Source: Combretum micranthum (taxonomy: Eukaryota > Streptophyta > Magnoliopsida > Myrtales > Combretaceae). From it: DNA of 64,000 nt. Under the pieces are notes generated by a model. The model was not told the DNA's origin. It saw only the letters and a list, made by a program, of their open reading frames with translations, and ran no database searches. The position numbers and the translations under genes were made by a program. Shown in pieces: positions 36,616 to 46,967 of this stretch. The stretch spans positions 99,919 through 163,918 of the forward strand of contig JAMXBD010002781.1 in NCBI GenBank assembly GCA_024138025.1. The letters are read 5' to 3'. Each line of letters opens with the position of its first letter. Position 1 is the first letter of the stretch.

Positions 36616-38748
36616 ATCTCTTTTATTTCTGCATAGATTTATTTTCTATCTCATAACATAACCATAAGTTTATATTCATGCATAATCATAGAATGATGTT
36701 ATTTTTTTAATGAAAATTTCAAAATAAAGCGAGTTATTTCTTTTATACAAAAATAGGATTAAACTCTCAAGAGAAATGATTTTCAATACTTAGAAGAAAT
36801 CCTTATTGAGACCTAGAATAATGGTTCAGCGATATTCTTTTCAAAATATTAGAATAAAGTTTTCATAAATTTTTAATGTTGATAATTCCTTACTATGCAA
36901 ATTTTTCTTAAAAACTTATTTATATGGCTTATGCCAATACTTTGATAGATAGGAAGGACAAAACTAATTTTTCAAGCTAAGCTTAAAATCAACTCACTAG
37001 TTAAAAATCCACTGAAATAAAATTGGTATACAACTTAAAGAATCAAGTTTTAAGGAGTAAATTCATTTTTATTGAGTTAAAAAAGTATAAAAATGATAGT
37101 CATAGTAACTAGACACTCACTTGTGACAAACTAAAAATTTTAGTTTTTTGCCAACAACTCAAAAAGAGATTTTGTAAACTTCATGTTTCAAACTTCTAAA
37201 ATAAATTGTTTTATGAAAAATCATTATTGGAGCAACATCACTAGAATCATGTATATAATATGAGTATATATCTATATTAAAGGAATTTTTATTTATATAA
37301 ATATCTACGTGTTTGCTATAGGATTTTTGGATGATGTAAAACTTGGAAAAAGTACAATTTAAGGGCTAGAACTTTTGGGTTAATTCTATACCAACCCATT
37401 TTGAAACCCAAATGGCTCTAAATGTTAAAAATAACCCTAGAAATAGATAGACATTTTGAGTAGGTAAAAAACAACAACTAATATGTGAAATTCCGAGTTA
37501 AAATGGACAAGTTATGGGCATTTTAAGTTGCAATTTCACAAAATATGAGTTTTGATGAGAATCGTAAGATGGAATTAGCAAGTTTAGATAGAACTTCTAC
37601 GAAATACTCATTCGGATATTTCTTTTGTTTAGGTGACGAGGATATGTGAGATTCTTTATCCTAAAGATTATTACGACTAGTGGATTGGCCGAGTTATGGT
37701 ACAGTGAGTCTATTTCTTTAATTGTCGTACTCCTGTTTTTACTTGTAGTTTAATAGCATTGGAATTAGGAAAAGATAAAAATGAAAAGTGCATATGCCTT
37801 ATAACATTGGTTGAAATTATTCTAAGTATATCGAGGCTGACTTGTCTATAATCAAATTGTTGTTTTAATACCATATTGAAGTGTCTTTTAATTCTATGAT
37901 CGCCTCTAAAATATTTAATATCATGCCAAGACTATTTAATTAAATGAATCTATGCATAACATGAAGTAAGTCTCATTGCATTCACCACTATACCTTTGGT
38001 AGAATAAGAGCATGATAGTGGTGGTATGCAAACGCCTGTAAATCTGCATTTGGCATGTAAGAGCCTATAAGAACTACAATTTAAAGGCAAGTAGTAGCCC
38101 AAAAGAACTACAAAAATCTATTTGCAAACTATAGTTGTATGGGCCAAGAACACCTAATTCCAAATAGAGGGTGTAAATCCATTTAAACATATGATTTTCG
38201 ATTAATCATATATATTACTTGCTCACGTGTTTGTTGCATTACATATGCTTGAATAATTAATATGTTTGATTTTATTATACGAGTACATTATTATGGGAAT
38301 AATTCTCACTAAGCAAGTAAGCTTACACTACCTTAGATATTTGTTGCAGTTCCCCTTTCTTTGGTTGAAGCCCCGATGAACTCCATAAGCTTTTTGGAAG
38401 AAGTCATGGCCTAGGATTAGACATAGACTTCCATGGAAAATTCCTATGTAATTTATTTTGGAAAAACAGACTTTGGAGATTATGTAATTATTTTAATGGG
38501 GGTTATGCCCCCTTTCTACTTGTAAGACTCCTATTTTTTTTCTTAAGTTATGATGTTATGATTTCCACTCTTGAATGCTATTTGTATAACTCCTTAAACT
38601 ACCTGTTGCAAAGAATGGTCCTCAAAGGTCATGAAAGTATGCTTTACACCCGGTATCGAACCTTTTGCATGACTAAGATAGTTATTCCTAAGCTTTAATA
38701 TTAAGTGTGGTGCGTTGTCATGTTCAGGATACCTTTTGAGGCATGACA

Positions 38749-38753
38749 TAATT
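38749..38753 (+). repeat. Target site duplication of LTR C (right)
   Basis: TAATT, one mismatch to 35100-35104. Confidence 0.6.
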
Positions 38754-39196
38754 CCTGCAACTTTATTAGCAAACACAAATATAACACATAAGTTGCATAA
38801 ACACAAACTTAGCATGTCACAGACACATTTTGTCAATTAAGTGTAACTTAACTATAATGGTTGAGTAATTATGCAATGCATTTCCTCATCAGTATTCCAT
38901 TTCAATCCTCTAGTTCAACAATATAAATATATGGCACCACAAAGTCAAGATGATGAGCTAGGGTATATACTTGGAGAAATAACTAAATAGTGTAATTTCA
39001 ACTTCGCCTGTTGATTCATTCATGCTAAAAGAGGGGAGAAAAACACACATTTAATTAATAACCATCACATTATCTATGTAGACAATTAATTAAAAGTTAT
39101 AGTGACCTTGAAGGTTGATGTATAGGAATGAATTGAGTTAACATGGATAATTTAGGTATTGTAAAATTTGCATTAGCATTTCATTTTAACTCGTCA

Positions 39197-39585
39197 TTAA
39201 AATAGGGGAAATTGCAAAACACCCCCTAAACCTTAAGAATAGTATAGATTGACCCTTGAAATTTGAAAGCGTGGTTTATGATCCTTTAAACTTTTATTTA
39301 CGCATGCGATTAAGGACACATCACATTTTCTATTAAAACAAACGAAAAAGGGTGAGGATTCACCTCTTAACTTTCATCTATGTGTAAACCTACCACACCC
39401 CCACCACCCCTCCACCCCCCTCTCTCCCCCAACCAAAAAGAAAAAAAGTTACCTATCCTTACAATGTTAATTTTTTATGGTTTAAGGGGTCAATAATAAT
39501 GCTTTTAAACTTATAGGGGATGAGAGGTCAATCTACACTACTCTTAAAGTTTATAGGGTAAATTTGCAATTATCCCTTAAAATAG
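39197..39585. mobile_element. MULE-type MITE, family M2, with 9-bp target duplication
   Basis: The element (39206-39576) is flanked by perfect TTAAAATAG repeats at 39197-39205 and 39577-39585. The left terminus GGGAAATTGCAAAACACCCC pairs with the complement of the right terminus GGGATAATTGCAAATTTACCC. The arms continue through CTTAAGAATAGTATAGATTGACC against CTTTAAGAGTAGTGTAGATTGACC. Long inverted arms and a 9-bp duplication mark a nonautonomous Mutator-like element. No transposase is present. Confidence 0.88.
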
Positions 39586-40029
39586 TATATAGTTGATACA
39601 TGTCACTTTATGATGATGCAATGATTTATTTTAGGTAAATTACAAAAGGAGTTATTGACATTTTATAGTAAATTCAAATATTATATCAACAATTTAAGTG
39701 GATTAGAAAATGAATTAATATCACATAAACCCTAGTCTTTAGACACCTCAACATTATTGACATAATGTTGGTCTTGTAATCCTAATATTGAAGGGCATCT
39801 ATCTATACCTCATCTAGATTTTAATTGTCCATGTACATTGCTTTGCACTATACATGTTTTGATTTCTACATCACATGTATTTGATTAATATTACTTGCTT
39901 GTATTTACTTAAAGTGTGGTTGTGAGAGAATTACAAAAAAAAAAAAAAAACACTATAATACTTAAGAAGGGGAGAGGCATGGAGAGTGAATTGAATATTA
40001 ATGCAATTTTAGTAATTTTCTCAATTTTA
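39586..40029. other. Noncoding spacer
   Basis: No gene. A poly-A run of about 18 lies near 39934-39951. Confidence 0.5.
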
Positions 40030-40284
40030 TTAGATATTCAAAATGTGAGTAACAATCATATGATCAATAATATCAAAATGAAGTACTAAAAATAAAAACA
40101 AAAAGGTTAAGAGGATTAAGTCCGAGTTTAAATGAAACCTGGAACACATTTTACTCTTCAGTTTCTTTTGGATGCCGTCATTATGGAGTCGATCAAAAGC
40201 ATGGCCAAATATGACGTTAGCACTACTTCTCGTGTCTACTAAGACCTTCATTATATCGAAACTAGCCATTCGGGCTTTTATCAT
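40030..40284 (-). pseudogene. Ty3/Gypsy retropepsin fragment
   Basis: The - strand ORF reads MIKARMASFDIMKVLVDTRSS and then ANVIFGHAFDRL, the pattern of plant Gypsy aspartic protease (IxARIANFDVxxVLVDTGSSA-DVIFxxAF). The catalytic-loop glycine of DTGSS is changed to arginine (DTRSS), so the enzyme would be dead. After AFDRL the frame runs into unrelated AT-rich residues, and the reverse transcriptase expected downstream is missing. It belongs with the gag remnant at 40.9-41.5 kb, upstream on the same strand. Confidence 0.7.
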
Positions 40285-40889
40285 AAGGACATCCTAGTGG
40301 GTAGACCTTGACGTCATGAAGGTTGGAGTTAGTGAATTCAAGGGATAGGTCAAACTTCTCCATTTCTGTTAGGAGCATGATTTCCTTTCCTTGTCACTCC
40401 TAGAAAAAGTTTGTCGGGTGAGGTCCCCTTAGGGTGGTGTTGACGATCCCCTTGCAGTGTCATCAAAGCATTAGTTAGTGATGAGAAGTTGCTTTTTTGG
40501 TGGGGTTAGGTTATCTTTGCCTAGTCAACCTCTTAGTGTTGTTGCTTAGGTTAGTGATATATTGCCTTAAGAATTCCTTTTTGATCACTTCTTGGATGGC
40601 AACTTTCAATTGGAAACAATCACTAATGTTTTGGCCAACATCTTAGTGGTAGTCACAGAATTTGCTATAATCCCTTTTTCCAAGATTCCCTTGCATTTTG
40701 GTTGACTCAGGTAAAATGCCCAAATTTAATGATCTCGGGAAATTATTTTCTCTCGAGACCGGCTAAAAGGGAGAAAGTTGGATTCAAAGAATATCTGCTT
40801 CACTTGACTCTTCTTGTTTCGCTTTGTTGGTCCTTCCTTATCTGTCGCGGGCTTAAGATGGTCATTCGCACACCCTTTATCTGTCTAAT

Positions 40890-41511
40890 CTTTTTGGCAG
40901 TCCTTCTTAGACCTCATAATTTTGTTTTGGGCAGTAATGAAGTTTTTACGCCATATATACTTTCTGGATTACTTTTGGAATTCTTCCAATGTCTTCGATT
41001 TATTTTTGGCAAGTAAGTGGAACACACTTTCATTCTTTCGTACTACTCGAATCACTGCTTGGATGATGATATTGAGGTTCAAGCTTTCAACTTTGATAAT
41101 GACCTTGTTAAAATGGGTGACATTGTCTCAGGGGGACTCATATTTTTTCTATGTCACTAGGAAAAGAGATAACATCTCATTTTTGGGTATTGATTGATCG
41201 TGAAATGTGTCTTGAATGCCGTGGCTAACTCATCAAAGGTTACAATCAACCCAATAGGTAGTTAATGATACCAATTGTGGGCCTTTTCCAATGTTCAGGA
41301 GAACACTTTGCAAAAGATGGAGTCATTGAAGCTGAAGAGTAGTATCTGGTCCTTGTAATGCCCCAAGTGTTTCCTTTGATTTAGTGGTTCCATCATACAT
41401 TTTAAACATGGGCAACTTTAAGCTATAATGGAATGGCTCCTTAATCATATTGACATGGGAGTTGCCTTTGGCGTATGACTGCTTTTTCTTACTTTCCTTG
41501 ATTTCAGACAT
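40890..41511 (-). pseudogene. Ty3/Gypsy gag fragment
   Basis: On the - strand, 41323-41511 encodes EPFHYSLKLPMFKMYDGTT, matching the start of plant Gypsy gag (PLPxxFKxPQFKMYDGTxDP). Further on, after frame changes and stops, comes FNKVIIKVESLNLNIIIQAV, then FHLLAKNKSKTLEEFQ, matching the gag stretch RFNKAVLEVRDLD... FSLxKxPPxTMxEL. The frame is broken several times, so this is a remnant. The overlapping + strand ORFs (40702-41016, 40922-41197) are shadows. Confidence 0.65.
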
Positions 41512-43135
41512 TCTTTTTAATTCTTTCTCTATCTCTTTGGGTATTAAGTCCTTAAAGTGTCTCCCTTAATACATAGGGAGGTTAACCGAAGAGGGGTCAT
41601 CAAGGTGAGTTTTAGAGACAGTGGGTGCAAGCAAGTAGTTCTTGACCCCACGAGATTCTTAAATATGAGATTCTTGAGGAGCTATTTGAGGTTGGGTTTA
41701 GGGGTAGCCTTCATAGTATGGTCATTGTTGAGGCTGTTGAGAGAGTGAAGAAGGGAATATTGGCTGTTGGAATTCGCCGTTGCTGACTTGTTGTTAGGAA
41801 GCATAGATCGTTAACTCCAACTCTTTAAGGTATCGTGTTGATGTCTTTGTTGTGGTTCATCATTTCGGTATTTTGCTCCATAATTTGTTTAAGCATGTTT
41901 TCCAAGTTATCTAAATAGCCTTGACCTTGAGTAACATCTTGGGTTGAGAGGACATTGGATCCTATTGATAAGTCCCTAAGCATCTACATGACATGTGGAC
42001 TTATGACAGAATGAGAATCGCCCCTAGGGTCTTTACCTCGAGGAGATTTCTTACCTTTGGCACTTGGAAGCTTTGTGAAATCTATAAGTTTGAGTGTGTA
42101 ATGGGTTGGATATGATCATAATAGTCATGTGCATGTAATGTGCGTCTCTCTCTATACATGACCTTAGAGGAGTGATGTGGAAGCATATATAGAGAATGGC
42201 TAAAAGTGATAAGGTAGGGAGGAGGAGCAGACAATTTCAAGGATCTTGAATGCATTAGTGACAAGTGGATGAGCTATATAGCCTAAACCTTACTATTTTA
42301 GAGTAAAGATCGTGTGTTCTTTACTTAGAGCCATGGTATGATCTCTTGAGAGAGTATTCTAGTAGCATCACGACGTTTCTATTAATTTCTAGATCTGCTA
42401 AATAATGAGGAGTTCTGGGTATTTATAGAGCTTTGCTCTTAATGACGTCTGTCAGGTCATATTGATCATTAATGGACGAGGTAAGTCCTCCTAGTAATGG
42501 ATTTTTCCATGGTCTCTATGGGTGCAAGAGTTCCTTTAGAAAGATTGAGAGCAGATGGGTTGGCCCGATCCAACAGTCCCTACTCTATGCTTACCAAGCC
42601 AAATTTCTCTTAGTCATCTCAATTTCATAAACTTGACTCACCAGGTCTAATCATTCAGCCAAAAGAGTCAAACCTAAGTCATTTTTGAGCTTTAGGAACT
42701 AACATCCAAATTTATCCCTTTATAGTGTGTTTGGGTGGGATGAGTTCGGATGAAGGAAGTGAGGGTAGAAAAGTTGTGTAAATGGGCAAGTTTCCTACAA
42801 GTGACATCAAATTTTGCTAGTTCAAGACATTGGTAATATGGTTGGACTAGATAAGAGTATGGGTGTATGAAACAGAACACAATTAGCGATACACTAAGAT
42901 TTGGCCTGGTGCATCCCCTCCAATACTTAAGTTAGTAATCGTATTAAGAACTAGGCAAGTTACTTGTGTAGAGTGGTTTTTATGATATTACCTTGCCCAT
43001 AAAAGAAAGAGAGTCATTTATAGTTATTAACCTTTGACGGTTGAGTGCGTTATGAGATCATGAGATATTAGGCAAGTGGGTGGTTGGTGATGATTATTGT
43101 GGATGTAAAGTGGATCCACCAATCCATTTATGAAT
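41512..43135 (-). other. Leader/LTR-like region of the - strand Gypsy remnant, plus unassigned DNA
   Basis: By position this is the 5' side of the gag remnant. On the - strand it holds a TATA box (complement of 42420-42427) in the context GCTCTATAAATACCC. I could not set LTR ends or a primer site. The small ORFs at 41557-41748, 42082-42264 (-) and 42692-42880 (-) have no recognisable motif. Confidence 0.35.
42420..42427 (-). promoter_or_regulatory. TATA box of presumed Gypsy LTR
   Basis: TATAAATA on the - strand, about 0.9 kb upstream of the gag remnant on the same strand and well placed to have driven it. Confidence 0.45.
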
Positions 43136-43518
43136 GAGATAAATTACACTAGAAGGTCATTTGAGATTATAGTGTAAATTACAGTGTTTAAGGATAAGTT
43201 CATTTGAAGTTACAATGTTTTGAATAATTAAAAAAAGGCTAGAACATTTAGAAAAGTTGGTCAATTAAAGTCATCTTTGACACGTATTAATGGGAGAAAT
43301 ATTAAAACTTAGAAGATTTGGCATGTTATGACACATTTCAATAGTGACATTAATTGACCAACTTCTCTAAATATTGTGACTTCTTTTTAACCACTTGAAA
43401 CATTGTGATTTAAAATAAACTCACTCTCTAAACATTATGACATTTTTAACAATTTAAAACGTTATAACCTCAAATGAATTTACTCCCAAACGTTATGATA
43501 TTTAGGTGAAATTTACTC
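43136..43518. mobile_element. Foldback MITE
   Basis: Long inverted arms: the left GAGATAAATTACAC...GGTCATTTGAGATTATAG mirrors the complement of the right GAGTAAATTTCACC...TTCATTTGAGGTTATAACG. The central AGAAAAGTTGGTCAATTAA / AGAGAAGTTGGTCAATTAA words face each other at 43252 and 43350. About 383 bp, no coding capacity. No target duplication was made out. Confidence 0.7.
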
Positions 43519-44356
43519 TTTTTGAACGTATGTAGCCCAATTGAGGGAAATATGCCAAAAGATGTTGAGTAAGGTATTGATTGAGTGCTAAGATAGCAGG
43601 TCAAGTATCGAGTTGGGAAAGGGTGCTCAGATGAGTCTTCAGGCCATAGTATGGATAAGGCCTTGACCCAAGTGGTTAGCCTCATCGATTTATGAGTTGG
43701 ACTCAGTTCAAGAGACCTTTGCTCTATATTAGACCATTAATAATTAGCAATCTATTTTCAATAATCCATGGTATCTTAATAATATCTTTTTTCTTTTCTT
43801 GAAAATTACTATATAATACAATTTTTGAAAGAAAGAAACCGAACCCCAATCAATTTAAATGGAAAACTCATATTTATATCAGTCAATTATAAAAGTTTTG
43901 GCACCATCTAAGTTATGCAGAAGCAAGTTATTTTGGTAACAAGACTTTACAAATATATTTATTATTTTTTAGGTAATTTTAATCAAAATAATTATTTTAT
44001 ATTACATTACCTTATGTTGCTAATTATATAAAAAAATATATAGTCAAAACTTTATAATTTAATTAATGAAAAAAAAGCTTTGTAATTTAATTGATACAAA
44101 TACCATCTTATATAGTGATAGATTTGACACCCATATTGCACTTAAAGGGAGAAAAGAAAACAAACCCACCTTGTTCTCTTTAAAAATATATATAAAAAAA
44201 TATCTAATTACATTTTTGAAAATTTATGACACAACAAGACTTTCTATACACTGATATCTTGACAAGAGACGTGGACAACAAGTGAAAGAGACCCAAACCT
44301 CAAAGTGATCAAACGAAAATAACAAGATAAATATTTCTTTATTTTATTTCTCCATT
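43519..44356. other. Intergenic sequence upstream of the FAB1C-like gene
   Basis: No gene. It presumably contains the distal promoter of the kinase gene. TATATATAAAAAAA near 44188-44201 is a possible core element but cannot be tied to a start site from sequence alone. Confidence 0.4.
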
Positions 44357-44655
44357 TGGAAGAAGAGAGGGACAGACAGAGAGAGAGAGAAAGAAGGGGA
44401 AAAAAAAAGAAAAAGAAAAAGCAAACAGGAGAGAATGAGAGGAAGTGTGAGAGCGAGAGGATGAGGGGATGCTTTTCTCACACTATTAGAATAAATAAAT
44501 AATACATGAAGAAGAGAGAGAAAGAGGAAGAAAGAAAGAGAAAAGTAAAGTTTTTTTTTTTTTTTTTTAGAAAAAAAGAAAGGGAAAGAAAAGAGAAGAG
44601 AAAGAGAAAGAGAAGGAAATGAAAGCAGAAGGAGAAGGAGAGAGAGGAAGAAGAA
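44357..44655 (+). promoter_or_regulatory. Purine-rich (GA/GAAA) tract in promoter or 5' UTR of the FAB1C-like gene
   Basis: About 300 bases are almost entirely A and G on the + strand, with GAGAGAGA and GAAAGAGAAAG runs broken by a T22 run near 44550-44571. Such tracts near plant transcription starts can bind BASIC PENTACYSTEINE (GAGA-binding) factors or form triplex DNA. That role is inferred. The tract ends just before the upstream ORF. Confidence 0.6.
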
Positions 44656-44666
44656 AACCCAAAAAG

Positions 44667-44795
44667 ATGGTAGTAGCCGTAGTGAAGTTAGAGATGCCTC
44701 CTTTTACAAAACAACCCATTTGCTTCTCTTTCTCCGTACAACAACTCCTACTTTTCCTTCACTTGATTCTCCTCATCTTCCTTCCTCGGATTTAA
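44667..44795 (+). CDS. Upstream ORF in the 5' UTR of the FAB1C-like gene
   Basis: A 42-codon ORF (43 with the stop) in the presumed 5' leader. The ATG lies in a strong context (A at -3, G at +4: AAGATGG). The peptide starts MVVAVVKLEMPPFTKQPICF and ends in a Leu/Ile-rich hydrophobic stretch. It stops at TAA 44793-44795, about 460 bases before the main start and upstream of the leader intron, so it does not overlap the main coding region. Whether it is translated or conserved is unknown. If translated, it could lower kinase output. Confidence 0.45.
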   Translation: MVVAVVKLEMPPFTKQPICFSFSVQQLLLFLHLILLIFLPRI

Positions 44796-44908
44796 TCTCA
44801 AAACCAAACAAACCTCAAAAAAAACTTCCTTCTTTTACTTGGTACTTGTGTGTCTTGTTCTCATGTTTTTACTTGTTCTTTTCTTGGATTGACTTGGCTT
44901 GAAGTTTT

Positions 44909-44927
44909 TCATCATCATCATCATCAT
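44909..44927 (+). repeat. (CAT)n microsatellite in the 5' leader
   Basis: Six tandem CAT/ATC units just ahead of TTGCAG, in the 5' leader of the kinase gene. Confidence 0.85.
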
Positions 44928-45125
44928 TGCAGTAACAGTAATAGTAACCAAACCAGTTTTTTTGTTTAGAGTCTAAAAAAGGGTCAAACTTCTTCAGATC
45001 CGTTTACTTCTTACTTTGTGTACATACCCATTTGTATCCTCCATTTGAAATTATTTGTTCATTGGAGGATTATTTACCCAAAAACCCAAATTAGGACACA
45101 GAAGAAAAAACAAAAGGAAAACAAG

Positions 45126-45221
45126 GTATACCCGAATCACCCATTATTTTTTATGGGTTTTGTTTTCATAACACTGTTACAAGATTTGTGTTAATAGAAA
45201 GTTTTTGACTGACAATATTAG
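45126..45221 (+). other. Probable 5' UTR intron of the FAB1C-like gene
   Basis: Donor AAG|GTATAC at 45126 and acceptor ATATTAG ending at 45221, with a branch-like CTGAC about 15 bases upstream. A nearby alternative acceptor ends at 45240. Removing it joins the leader to the exon with the start codon. Confidence 0.5.
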
Positions 45222-45254
45222 TGTTCGGGGGTTTTGATAGGACACTTTTGTTCT

Positions 45255-46967
45255 ATGAGATTACTGATAATAGCTCACTCCTAGATCATCTGGTCAACAA
45301 GTTCAGGTCTTGGGTTTCGTGGGATACAACTTCCTGTGTGATCGAAAACGAAATGCTGGGTGACGATAGCTGCCAGATTCATCCTGACCATGATAAGGAT
45401 GGAGTTGGTAATCATAAGTCGATTAAATATAATTGTCGGCGTTGCGGTCGGGTTTTTAGTGAAGTGGGTATCCAGGGATCTAAACCTGTTGTTTTGGATT
45501 CGGGCAGTGTGAGGCTGGATCAATTGGATGATGCTGTAAGCATTAAGTGCTGTAAGTTTTGTGGTGGATGCTGGTGTGAGGAGATGTGAGGGGAAGAAGA
45601 AAAATTTTGAGAAAGTACATCCTCGAGACAGTCCTGAACCGCCTTCACCCTGTTTTAGTGGCTCTGAGAAAATCACTGATTGTTCCATGAATATTGAGTC
45701 CATCAGGAGTGATAGTATGGCTAGCTTATTTGATGCTGAAGAGCACAATCATTTGCAGGCCAGCAGCAGCGTGAATTCTTTTAGTGCTCATCCATCTCCC
45801 GTATCGGTTGGCTGTTCTCCAAGGAGGTCAGATTCAGATTCTTATATTTTGAATACTAAAGTTGACTACCTATGGTTGCAGATTCTGTTGAGCTTGTATT
45901 TATTGGATTGCTTAGTTTCCATTGTTGTAGATTAGTATTTTCGATTCATTATTTGGCATAGAGTGGACTAGTAGCCGGTTATTATCGCGAAATAGTGATT
46001 ATTAACAACTTGATCAGTTATGTGAAATCAATATACTTTCCACAATCGCAGCTTGTATGACATTGAATCGGGTTTTAATGATTGGAGTCATGTTTAAATT
46101 GTATTTTCCATGTTTGATAGAGTGCCTTAGCTTCAAGAAATGGGACTGTCACTAAGTAGTATTGATTTGCAGATATAGAAGTGATGAAGAAATGGCTGAG
46201 GATTCAGGAAGGCTCTTCAGCCCCTCCAGTGAACATTGTCGTAACATTTTTGATATAGGAACACGTAGTTTTAGTTCTAGACATGACTTTTACTACAGGT
46301 CTGTTGGATCCTCTCCTTCAGACAGCCCCTCTAGGATTGGTTTTATTTCGAATAGAGGTGGGCATACTGTACAGCAAGAGAAAGATGGAAGTCCAAATTC
46401 CTGTGGTGGTCTTTTAGAGCCTGAAGCTATGGCCAGCTTATTGAGGCCTCACAGAACAACTGAGGATGTGGAGAATAGTGATTACTGCTCAGATGACATG
46501 TCAGTTTTTCGAGCCCAATGTGAGAAATCCGAGAAGCAAATGGACTTTGAAAACAATGGCTTTATATGGTATCCTCCCCCTCCAAACGATGAAGATGATG
46601 AGGGGGAGAGTAACTATTTTCAGTATGATGACGACGACGACGATGTGGGAGATTCAGCAGCAATGTTCTCTTCCAGCAGTAGCCTTTCAAGCATTTTCCC
46701 GGCAAAGGAGAGGCAGCAAGATGTGACCAAGGAACCTTTGAGGGCTCTGGTACAGGCACATTTCAGGGCTCTTGTCTCGCAGCTTCTACATGGGGAGGGT
46801 ATCAAGACGATTGAAGAGAATGGAACTGAGGAGTGGATTGATGTGGTGACAAACATAGCATGGCAGACTGCAAATTTTGTGAAGCCAGATACCAGCAGAG
46901 GGGGAAGTATGGATCCTTGTGACTATGTGAAAGTAAAGTGTGTAGCTTCGGGTGGTCCGTCTGAAAG
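45255..46967 (+). CDS. FAB1C-like exons 1-2: N-terminal CxxC region and acidic linker
   Basis: Exon 1 encodes NSSLLDHLVNKFRSWVSW, matching the SSLLDLIEKVRSWI opening of FAB1C proteins. Two cysteine pairs follow (YNCRRCG at 45431-45448; CCKFCGG at 45548-45565), then EKVHPRDSPEPPSP. The frame changes between CCKFCGG and GVRRCEGKKK. Exon 1 most likely ends at AG|GTCAGA (45826). Exon 2 opens RSDEEMAEDSGRLFSPSSEH and holds YDDDDDDVGDSAA, a serine stretch, then REPLRALVQAHFRAL-like and EEWIDVVTNIAWQTA motifs leading into the TCP-1-like domain. Confidence 0.88.

Larger units (their letters stand above)
35105..38748 (+). mobile_element. Solo LTR C (same family as A and B)
   Basis: A 3644-bp segment starting TGTAAACCCCTGAA, as LTR A does, and ending TGAGGCATGACA. 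It is homologous along its length to B and, apart from a missing promoter block, to A. Shared landmarks include CTATAAATACC, TTCTCACTAAGCAAG and CACCCGGTATCGAACCTT. No retrotransposon coding region is attached. ORFs inside it (35408-35593, 35499-35687, 35800-36096 -, 36335-36541 -, 38594-38836 -) are products of composition. Confidence 0.82.

Noticed and set aside
45221..45255. Start of the kinase at the upstream open frame (35 bases before ATG 45255)
   Set aside because: That frame opens with GTG, not ATG, and its first residues match no FAB1C protein; conserved similarity begins just after the ATG at 45255, one base out of frame.
45431..45565. Full FYVE finger at the kinase N-terminus
   Set aside because: Only two CxxC pairs are visible; the RRHHCR-type FYVE core is absent, in keeping with the FAB1C/D class.
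45281..45748. 155-codon - strand ORF
   Set aside because: It is antisense to exon 1 of the FAB1C-like gene, whose + strand protein is clearly conserved, so this is a shadow.
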